From the NCBI RefSeq assembly GCF_029989365.1, contig NZ_JAPRAQ010000040.1, positions 1-45,671 on the forward strand: DNA of 45,671 nucleotides, written 5' to 3'. Below are positions 39,699 through 45,671 of the stretch, piece after piece; within the stretch, counting starts at the first letter, position 1, and every line of letters begins with the position of its first letter. The position numbers were made by a program, and so were the translations under genes. The stretch is from Bradyrhizobium sp. Arg816 (lineage in GTDB: Bacteria; Pseudomonadota; Alphaproteobacteria; Rhizobiales; Xanthobacteraceae). Under the pieces are notes generated by a model. The model was not told where the DNA came from. It saw only the letters and a list, made by a program, of their open reading frames with translations, and ran no database searches.

Positions 39699-41870
39699 TC
39701 ATCTCGGATTCGGATGACCGTCAAGGCGGAGCTGATAAACGAAATAGGTTGGGGTACAGAACCCGATCTTTCGGCTTTGCAAGTTATTCAACGTCTGGGC
39801 ACTGACGTTGAACCTTGCACTCGTGACAAAATCCGGCATCTGCTGGCAAATATAATCCTCGCGGCAAAACCGCGACGGCGAGCATGTGTTCAGGAGACCG
39901 CGGCCGACGCCAGCGGCGAAAATGCCGCTGTCGAAATATCCCTTGGCCATCTGCTCAAAGCCCTTGCCTCCGACGATCGCGCAGATTTCCTCGGGCACGC
40001 TGCCCGGCCGGATCACCGCCAGCGACGCCTCCTCGGGCTTGCAGGGACGAGTGACTCGGCCCAGCGGCACGCCGATCTTCGTTGGACGGCAGTTGTAGCC
40101 GTAGCCGCTCAATTTTCCTTCCGGCAGCTTGTAGACGAGTTCTTCCTTGCTGACGCGGTCGCTGAATGCGCGCAGGTTGAAGCCGAGCGGGTTGTTGGCG
40201 GCGGTCTTCGCTGTGGAGTCCTCGATGACGTTTGAGCGGCAGCTCAAACCCGCGGCGACATTCCGTGCCGCGGTCACGCATTGGCCGAGATTGGAGGAGG
40301 TCGCAGCGTTCGTCACCAACGCCTGACAAGTGAGGTTACGCGTGGCATTGCAGCTCCATTTCGCGGCCTGCGCCAGATCCGCATTCAAAGGGCACGGCAT
40401 GTTGTCGCCGGCGGCAACATAAGCCGGAATTCCGCTTTCCCAGGCCGCCGGTGGCGCCGAAGGATGCGGGCGAAAACTGTTCGGCGCCTGACCGAGCGAA
40501 ACCCGCTCGACATAGTCCTTGCGGCGAACAAGTTCCGCGTAGACATGGGGCGAGAACGGCAATTGCAACTCGTTACCGTCAAGGGCGTTTCTGATTGCGT
40601 CCGCGTCGCGGCCGAAATCGAACCGGTCCACGCCGAGAAGATGGAATCCGGCGGTCGAGGATGATTGATGGCAGCCCATGCAGGACGACGTGTTCAGGCG
40701 TTCGAGCAGACCCGCGCCGGATTGCACGAATTTTGGTGATCTCCCGGGGACACCCGCCGCCGCGACGATCCGTGCCGCCTGCTCGCTGCCGATTGCGAGA
40801 TCGAAGGGACGATTGGCCATGCGCGCGCTGCCGGCAGTGGAAAAACTGAGCGCGATATCGGCCTCCAGGCTCTCCGGTATCCTGAAGGTGCCATTGTCGA
40901 TCTCGGCGATGTGGCCGGCGAGATAGTCCTGCAACTGCTTCTGCTTGGCGGGATCCTTCAGGATTGCCTGCACGTCAGGCGTATTTTCCAGCCGTGTCGG
41001 CTGAAACCTGCCATCCCTCGGCGCGAATATCCGCATCCAGTAGATCGCCTGTCCGGCGAATTTGCGGTTCTCCATGTTTTCGAGGTCTGATGGGAAGCGC
41101 ACCACCTGCGCATTGATCTCCATCTGCTTGAAGATCAGTCGCGAAAAATCCAGCGGCCCCTGCAGCAGGCGTTGGGCAACCACTGCCGGATCGTCAGTAT
41201 CGATCCCGGCGACGCGCCAGAGCGAGGCGACGTCCTGGCAATTGCTGCCGTCATCCGCATAGCTGAACACCATGTTCACGGTGAACGGCATGCGCGACGC
41301 GTAAGTCTTGCCGTTCATCCTCACTTCGTAGCCGAGCCGGTAGATGAAGCGCAATTCGTCGCAATGCGCGGAATCGAAATCGCGGCGATCCATCCGATTG
41401 ACGACGCCCGACAGGAGGAACAATCCGTCGCTGGAACCGAGCCATTTCTCGTTGAACACGCGCGCAACATTGCCATTCAGCCGCAGCGTCTTGCCAGCGT
41501 CCGTTTTGGCCGACTTCGGGTCGTAGGTTTTCAGGATCTCCTTTTCCCAATCGATGCCGAGTCCCGCCGTGATACGCGTGACGTCGGCGGACAGCACGGC
41601 GGCGAACTGCGCGTAGGTCTCGCTGAATTGCGACAAATCGCTCGCCCGCGTCGGACCTGCGGCGACCGCCGGTTGCGGCAGCTTTTGCGCGGCGTGAATT
41701 TTCGTGAACAGGGTCAGCAGCGAAAGCGCGGACGAATTGTCATGATCGAGCACCGCGAGTAGAGGCCCCTGGCTGATCAGGGTCGTCACCTCTGCGGAAG
41801 CCTGAGGCGACTGGGCAAGGCAGGGAGAGATCGAAAAGATCAAAAGACAGACTACGGAGACAAAGCGCAT
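39699..41870 (-). CDS. Large exported protein with one c-type haem motif
   Basis: 723 residues from ATG 41870 (AGGAACAGTGG upstream). Signal peptide about 1-20 (SPCLAQ). A single CxxCH haem motif, CMGCHQSSS, at 397-401, centred in the protein, followed by AGFHLLGVDRFDFG. Many further cysteines lie near residues 490-560 (CPLNADLAQAAKWSCN, NLTCQAL, LSCRSNV) and near the end (CSPSRFCREDYICQ), so a disulfide-rich C-terminal part is likely. No di-haem peroxidase or multi-haem repeat is seen. Periplasmic or secreted redox protein of unknown activity; I do not recognise the family. Monocistronic, convergent with MoxR. Confidence 0.8.
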   Translation of the reverse strand: MRFVSVVCLLIFSISPCLAQSPQASAEVTTLISQGPLLAVLDHDNSSALSLLTLFTKIHAAQKLPQPAVAAGPTRASDLSQFSETYAQFAAVLSADVTRITAGLGIDWEKEILKTYDPKSAKTDAGKTLRLNGNVARVFNEKWLGSSDGLFLLSGVVNRMDRRDFDSAHCDELRFIYRLGYEVRMNGKTYASRMPFTVNMVFSYADDGSNCQDVASLWRVAGIDTDDPAVVAQRLLQGPLDFSRLIFKQMEINAQVVRFPSDLENMENRKFAGQAIYWMRIFAPRDGRFQPTRLENTPDVQAILKDPAKQKQLQDYLAGHIAEIDNGTFRIPESLEADIALSFSTAGSARMANRPFDLAIGSEQAARIVAAAGVPGRSPKFVQSGAGLLERLNTSSCMGCHQSSSTAGFHLLGVDRFDFGRDADAIRNALDGNELQLPFSPHVYAELVRRKDYVERVSLGQAPNSFRPHPSAPPAAWESGIPAYVAAGDNMPCPLNADLAQAAKWSCNATRNLTCQALVTNAATSSNLGQCVTAARNVAAGLSCRSNVIEDSTAKTAANNPLGFNLRAFSDRVSKEELVYKLPEGKLSGYGYNCRPTKIGVPLGRVTRPCKPEEASLAVIRPGSVPEEICAIVGGKGFEQMAKGYFDSGIFAAGVGRGLLNTCSPSRFCREDYICQQMPDFVTSARFNVSAQTLNNLQSRKIGFCTPTYFVYQLRLDGHPNPR

Positions 41871-41961
41871 CCACTGTTCCTACTACACTAAGGCGCATCT
41901 TACAATTTATAGGTGAATGCTCTGGAGGCCACCGTTTTGAGGAAATTGGGGCGGCAGGACT

Positions 41962-41992
41962 CTGGATTGCTTCGCTGCGCTCGCAATGACGG
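41962..41992. repeat. Single arm of palindromic repeat, family A
   Basis: TCTGGATTGCTTCGCTGCGC... ...CGCAATGACG is the right arm of family A. The opposite arm is absent. It lies in the 499-base gap before the integrase, on the chromosomal side. Confidence 0.8.
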
Positions 41993-42111
41993 AGCAAGGG
42001 GGCATTGGCGTCGTTCTCCAACTCACATTACGAATTGTAGACATGGCTGCGCATTCTCGCGGCGCATTTGGCCCGAGTTATCCTCTCTCATAGCCTTCTT
42101 CGAAGAACGAG

Positions 42112-42226
42112 GGCGCAGGGAAAGCCGGGTGCCGGCTGGCACCCACCGTCCGCTGTGCGAAAGCACACGCGGAAGAACTGCACAGCGGCATACAGGTGAA
42201 GCCGTACGCACGGCCTTCCCTGCGCA
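42112..42226. repeat. Palindromic repeat, family G
   Basis: Outer arms GGCGCAGGGAAAGCCG / CGGCCTTCCCTGCGC, with inner hairpins GGGTGCCGGCTGGCACCC and CCGCTGTGCGAAAGCACACGCGG. Together with the family A half arm it fills most of the 41871-42369 gap. Downstream, a short hairpin GAGTCC-TGC-GGACTC (42260-42274) precedes the integrase. No tRNA gene is visible in this gap. Confidence 0.78.
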
Positions 42227-42369
42227 GGGGGAAAATAAATATCGGGGTGGCGACGTAGAGAGTCCTGCGGACTCCTTAACTCATTGATCTAACGGAAAAT
42301 GTACCCTCATAATGCCATGCGCGTTCTTGCGCCTTCCCACACACCATTGGGACAAAACCGGGGACACAC

Positions 42370-43620
42370 ATGGCACGAAAGATCCGTCACAGTGCGCTGG
42401 AGAGTCGCAGTGCTCGCTTGAAATTGCAGATTCGTCGTAAGCCTTATCCAGGGCCGTCGTTGGCACGCGGCGTCTCGCTGATGTACCGGCGCAACAAGAA
42501 CGCGGGCTCGTGGGTGGTCAAGGCCAGCGATGGGCATGGTGCCTATTGGACCAAGGCCATCGCCGACGCCGACGATTTCGACGAAAGCAACGGAAAGGCA
42601 ATCCTGACGTTCTTCGAGGCGCAGGACGTCGCGAAGAAGCTGGCGCGAGGCGAGGACGGCAGCGCCGATAGCGCGCCGATCACCATCGACACCGCCCTGA
42701 AGGATTACAGGCGCGATCTGGAAGCGCGAGGCGCCAACCCCTACAACGCCGAGCACCCACGCCTGCACCTCACCAGCGCCCTGCTGGCGAAGCCTCTGGC
42801 CCTGTTGACGGCCAGCGAGCTGAAGCGCTGGCGGGATGGCCTGCTCGGCAGGATGGTGCCGTCAACCATCAACCGGCTGTGCCGCTGCATCTGCGCAGCG
42901 TTGACGCTGGCGGCGCAACACGACGAGCGCATCAAGAACCGCGATGCATGGGAGGTCGGCCTTGCCGGATTGCCGGATGCGCAAGAGGCGCGCAACGTCA
43001 TCCTGCCCGACGACAAGGTGCGCGCGTTCGTCGCCACCGCCTACGGCATCGATCATCAGTTTGGTCTGCTGATCGATGCGTTGGCGACAAGCGGCGCGAG
43101 ACCGAGCCAAGCCGTTCGGCTGCGCGTCGAGGATCTGCACGATCACCCAGTGCGCCCGAAGCTGATGATGCCGAAGAGCGCGAAGGGCGGCGGCAGAAAC
43201 CGCAGCCAGAAAAAGATCGAGCGCTACTCGGTCCCGATCACCGTGCAGCTCGCGGCAAAGCTGAAGGCGGCAGCGAAGGGACGCGCCGACGACGCGCCCT
43301 TACTGCTGCAGAGCGACGGCCGGGCATGGGACAAGAGTCCCGGCCAGAATTGCCACCGGCAGGTTGACAACGTCGTCAAAGCCATCGGACTCGATCCTGC
43401 CGAGGTGACGATGTACGCGCTACGGCACTCGTCGATTGTCAGGATGCTGCTGGCCAACGTGCCGATCCGGCTTGTGGCGTCGCTGCACAACACCAGCGTC
43501 GCGATGATTGAGAAGCACTATTCGAGATTCATCGCCGAGCACAGCGACGACATCTCGCGTCGCGCTCTGTTGCAGCACGAGCCGCCGAACGTTGACAACG
43601 TTGTGGCGCTGGCGAGTTGA
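42370..43620 (+). CDS. Tyrosine recombinase / phage-type integrase
   Basis: 416 residues. An N-terminal Arg/Lys-rich arm-binding part (SARLKLQIRRKPYPG) leads to a SAM-like core-binding domain around 95-185 and the catalytic domain from about 195. Catalytic residues: Arg244 in SGARPSQAVRL, Arg352 in YALRHSS, His373 in LHNTS and nucleophile Tyr384 in KHYSRF. The usual His of the HxxR box is Tyr349 (YALR), as in a known subgroup of alphaproteobacterial integrases. Site-specific integration and excision of the element. Strong ribosome-site candidate CGGGGACACAC upstream. Confidence 0.93.
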   Translation: MARKIRHSALESRSARLKLQIRRKPYPGPSLARGVSLMYRRNKNAGSWVVKASDGHGAYWTKAIADADDFDESNGKAILTFFEAQDVAKKLARGEDGSADSAPITIDTALKDYRRDLEARGANPYNAEHPRLHLTSALLAKPLALLTASELKRWRDGLLGRMVPSTINRLCRCICAALTLAAQHDERIKNRDAWEVGLAGLPDAQEARNVILPDDKVRAFVATAYGIDHQFGLLIDALATSGARPSQAVRLRVEDLHDHPVRPKLMMPKSAKGGGRNRSQKKIERYSVPITVQLAAKLKAAAKGRADDAPLLLQSDGRAWDKSPGQNCHRQVDNVVKAIGLDPAEVTMYALRHSSIVRMLLANVPIRLVASLHNTSVAMIEKHYSRFIAEHSDDISRRALLQHEPPNVDNVVALAS

Positions 43621-43656
43621 TCAGCCAGGCTGCCGTCTAGGTAACGCAAACTAATT

Positions 43657-43688
43657 GTTAGTCTGACATGACTGACTGTCAGACTAAC
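43657..43688. repeat. 32-base AT-rich perfect inverted repeat after the integrase
   Basis: GTTAGTCTGACA (43657-43668) and TGTCAGACTAAC (43677-43688) are exact 12-base inverted arms around TGACTGAC. Shorter echoes follow (GTTAGCTAAC at 43689-43698, GACTGACAAGC-like near 43715). No T-run follows, so it looks more like a protein-binding site (excisionase, integrase arm or repressor) than a terminator. Confidence 0.75.
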
Positions 43689-43905
43689 GTTAGCTAACTA
43701 GAACGTCAGTTGCTTGTCAGTCCCAAGTGACCTTGGCATCATTGAAGGAATTTCCATTTTCACACTGGCCTAGCGGCTTGCCGCTGATTCTCGATCGTGC
43801 TTAGAGCAATGACTCCCACAACAGCGGCAGCGAATGCGCAGCCTATCGGGTCGCCGATCAACCGGCCGTCGCGCACCACTGACACCTTGCTCGGAATATT
43901 GCGTG

Positions 43906-44481
43906 ATGATGGTCGAGGCTTTACCTTTCGAGGCGCTTACCGAGGAGCAGTGGCAGGCCATCCGATCCATCCGCGTGGACTGGCCCGACGACATAGATTG
44001 GCAGGAGGTCCGCAAGCACATTGAGGTGCAAGGTTGGGCTTATTGGAAGTACCACGAAGGTCGAAACGCATTCGGATTGCCGCCGAAAATGCGCAAAACC
44101 CTAGGCGGATTGTTACGGCAAGTCCGCAAACTGCGAGAGGGAATGAAGTCGTTGCCGCGACACGTTCTCATCGACGGTCCGGATGTCAGTTTCGAAGCGC
44201 TAGAGCAAAGACTTGAGGATTGGCTTTTCATCTACAACGCCTTGGACGGACCAAGTTTTTCAGGCCGCCGTGATTACTACCGCGATAACCTGTACCAAGA
44301 GCTACTCCAACTGTGGGTAGATCCATTGGAGGGTCGGCTCTCGTATTCGCGAAAGCTGGATGGCACGCCATATGGGCCGTTGATCGACTTCCTGACGATT
44401 ATCGTCACAGCCATTCTCGGCAGGGCGCCGGGTCCATCCGGTATAGCCAAAATCATCGATTCAACGGAAATGATCTCCTGA
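43906..44481 (+). CDS. Hypothetical protein of the integrated element
   Basis: 191 residues from ATG 43906; a GTG at 43903 is possible and the frame is open to 43834, but no ribosome site decides. The protein is helical and rather charged: PFEALTEEQWQAIRSIRVDW, PPKMRKTLGGLLRQVRKLRE, FIYNALDGPSFSGRRDYYRD. It ends with a hydrophobic stretch (LIDFLTIIVTAIL). It resembles small uncharacterised proteins seen next to integrases in Bradyrhizobium elements. AT-richer than chromosomal neighbours. Confidence 0.6.
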   Translation: MMVEALPFEALTEEQWQAIRSIRVDWPDDIDWQEVRKHIEVQGWAYWKYHEGRNAFGLPPKMRKTLGGLLRQVRKLREGMKSLPRHVLIDGPDVSFEALEQRLEDWLFIYNALDGPSFSGRRDYYRDNLYQELLQLWVDPLEGRLSYSRKLDGTPYGPLIDFLTIIVTAILGRAPGPSGIAKIIDSTEMIS

Positions 44482-44585
44482 CTTCCCGCTTCAAAGCGCG
44501 AAAGAATTTTGATTTTCGAACTGCCCCGCATCCACCCTGTCCTCCAGAGTGCTTGGGATAGCCCCATGAACACGGAGGACAAAGC

Positions 44586-44810
44586 ATGGCGCGCCCTGAA
44601 GTAACTGGCCGCAAACCTTTCTACAAAAGCGAGGACGCTGACGCCTACAGCGTCGAAGAGTTCTGCGCGCGTCAGCGCATTAGCCCGCAGCTCTTCTACA
44701 AGCTGAAGCCTCAGGGTCTGATGCCTGTCACGTTCAACGTCGGCACTCGCGTGTTGATCTCGCGCGAGGCTGCCGCGGCGTGGCGTCGTGCGCGCGAGAA
44801 CGCGGCGTAG
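44586..44810 (+). CDS. Excisionase-like small DNA-binding protein
   Basis: 74 residues, with CACGGAGGACAAAGC directly upstream. The segment YSVEEFCARQRISPQLFYKL, then VTFNVGTRVLISREAAAAWRR, is the winged-helix pattern of MerR-like excisionases and AlpA-type regulators: HTH, short wing, terminal Arg-rich helix. Its place three genes from an integrase supports an excisionase or directionality factor. Confidence 0.72.
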   Translation: MARPEVTGRKPFYKSEDADAYSVEEFCARQRISPQLFYKLKPQGLMPVTFNVGTRVLISREAAAAWRRARENAA

Positions 44811-44837
44811 CAGACGGCGGCCTAGCCAAACAGAAAA

Positions 44838-44861
44838 GGCGGCTCGCAGCAGCCGCCCCTT
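44838..44861 (+). terminator. Short GC hairpin between xis-like and methyltransferase genes
   Basis: GGCGGCT / AGCCGCC stem with a CGCAGC loop, followed by CCTTC. The poor T-run makes it a weak terminator or mRNA-stability hairpin. Confidence 0.5.
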
Positions 44862-44884
44862 CATCAACAATTTATGGATTCGAA

Positions 44885-45571
44885 ATGCGTGCTTTTGATA
44901 GCAGCGCGTGCGTTTGCGCGCAAGCTGGTGATGAGTTTCCTAAGCCGGAAACCGCCGTCTCCTTCTTCGATCCGCTCGTGGCGTACAGCTACGATCTGAT
45001 CGTCATCGATCCCCCGTGGCCGTTCAAGACCTGGAGCCCTGCCGGAGACGGTAAGTCGGCGTCGCAGCATTATCGCCTCATGACGCTCGCCGAAATCGAG
45101 GCGTTGCCCGTTCGCGGCTTGTTGAAAGCCAACGCCGTTGTCCTGGTCTGGACCACGGGCGCCATGCTTGCCCAGGCCGTGGCGGTCATGGAAGCGTGGG
45201 GCATCACCTTCAAGACCGAGCTTGCCTGGCGCAAGATCACGCGCAACGGCAAAGTTCGCATGGGCTGCGGATACTGGGCGCGCAGCATGCACGAACCCAT
45301 TCTGCTGGGCACAGTCGGCAAGCCGCCCAAGGTTACCCTGCCGTCTTGCTTCGACGGACTTGCTCGCGAGCATAGCCGCAAGCCTGACGAGTTCTACGAG
45401 ATGATCACGACGAAGACGCCGGGCTTGCGCCGTGCCGACGTGTTCGCGCGTGAAAAGCGCGAAGGCTGGGATGCTTGGGGGAACGAGGTCGGGAAGTTTT
45501 CCCAGCCTCGTAGCACTCAGCAGAATGCAACGTTGCTTGGTGACCACAAATTGCTCGGAGTGATGCCATGA
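44885..45571 (+). CDS. MT-A70 family DNA N6-adenine methyltransferase
   Basis: 228 residues from ATG 44885; the ribosome site is weak. The catalytic DPPW is at 42-45 (LIVIDPPWPFKTW), with SAM-pocket features ALPVRGLLKANAVVLVWTT and the C-terminal KPDEFYEMITTKTPGLRRAD, ending FAREKREGWDAWGNE. Phage and ICE members methylate adenine, often to protect the element against host restriction. No restriction enzyme partner is visible, so it appears to be an orphan. It overlaps the next gene by ATGA, so it is translationally coupled to it. Confidence 0.9.
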   Translation: MRAFDSSACVCAQAGDEFPKPETAVSFFDPLVAYSYDLIVIDPPWPFKTWSPAGDGKSASQHYRLMTLAEIEALPVRGLLKANAVVLVWTTGAMLAQAVAVMEAWGITFKTELAWRKITRNGKVRMGCGYWARSMHEPILLGTVGKPPKVTLPSCFDGLAREHSRKPDEFYEMITTKTPGLRRADVFAREKREGWDAWGNEVGKFSQPRSTQQNATLLGDHKLLGVMP

Positions 45572-45671
45572 GCGCGCTCCGGTTCCCGTTTAGCGCTCGC
45601 CAGATCGCCGCTGTCATGGGCGGCGATCTGACTGGTCGCGATTCCTGTAACGTCCCTGGCCCCGGGCACTC
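45568..45671 (+). CDS. Start of a probable Toprim/primase-type replication protein (partial)
   Basis: About 35 codons, cut by the right edge. It begins at an ATG overlapping the methyltransferase stop. It contains CNVPGPGHS, which resembles the opening of zinc-binding Toprim or primase-helicase proteins of alphaproteobacterial elements (xPGPGHS-x2-DRSL). The rest is outside the window. Confidence 0.5.
   Translation, partial: MSALRFPFSARQIAAVMGGDLTGRDSCNVPGPGH

Larger units (their letters stand above)
42370..45671 (+). mobile_element. Integrated genetic element (left part; continues past the window)
   Basis: Five consecutive rightward genes: tyrosine integrase, unknown protein, excisionase-like HTH protein, MT-A70 methyltransferase and the start of a probable primase-type gene. 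The order integrase, xis, methyltransferase, replication is typical of small prophages, phage satellites or integrative elements. No capsid, tail or conjugation gene is visible so far. The left edge lies between the palindrome at 42112-42226 and the integrase start; the attachment core cannot be found without the right end. Confidence 0.8.

Noticed and set aside
41871..42369. tRNA gene as integration target before the integrase
   Set aside because: No cloverleaf or T-loop sequence (GTTCRANNC) could be found; only palindromic repeats and one short hairpin are visible.

Overview
The window is GC-rich alphaproteobacterial chromosome, most likely Bradyrhizobium or a close Nitrobacteraceae relative. 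The grounds are the codon bias, rhizobial gene families (RbtD-like SDR, orphan branched-chain amino acid binding protein, paired GSTs, PPOX and DUF2277 proteins, CoxE/MoxR pair), iron-control (Irr-type) sites at bacterioferritin genes, and many large intergenic palindromes of the kind that litter these genomes. The assignment rests on recognition, not on a database search.

Left part (1-6260): the start of an unknown leftward gene, a periplasmic solute-binding protein, a PRC-barrel envelope protein with a possible EcfG stress promoter, a low-complexity protein divergent from an OmpR-type response regulator/histidine kinase pair, a zinc-ribbon protein and a small lytic transglycosylase. At 6297-11342 lies a thiamin operon with a sigma70-like promoter, TPP riboswitch, thiO, thiS, thiG, thiE and thiC, ending at a strong terminator. 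Large palindromes sit between thiS and thiG and between thiE and thiC. Immediately after it an AT-richer islet carries one gene, a TIR-domain protein with an unrecognised 240-residue C-terminal region. It is the best candidate here for an undescribed (probably anti-phage) system.

Middle (12750-31700): a uracil/mismatch DNA glycosylase, an RbtD-like dehydrogenase, two GSTs, a RidA protein, a pair of paralogous small secreted proteins, a J-domain protein, an SDR, a Fis-type HTH protein, a collagen-like protein with a polylysine tail, an alpha/beta hydrolase, a subtilisin-like protease followed by a small protein that may be its inhibitor, a PPOX flavoprotein, bfd and bfr with Irr-box-like sites, two paralogous glycine-zipper proteins, an MltB-type transglycosylase and the ABC-F translation factor EttA.

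Right part (31860-42370): a D-2-hydroxyacid dehydrogenase, an L,D-transpeptidase, an Ala/Pro-rich anchored protein, two rhodanese-type sulfurtransferases, a VWA (CoxE-like) and MoxR ATPase pair flanking a GlsB-type membrane protein, and a 723-residue secreted protein with one CxxCH haem motif. From about 42.3 kb to the right edge an integrated element begins: tyrosine integrase, unknown gene, excisionase-like HTH protein, MT-A70 DNA methyltransferase and the start of a probable Toprim/primase-type replication gene. No tRNA, rRNA or CRISPR array was found. At least seven families of long intergenic palindromes are present, two of them also as half copies.
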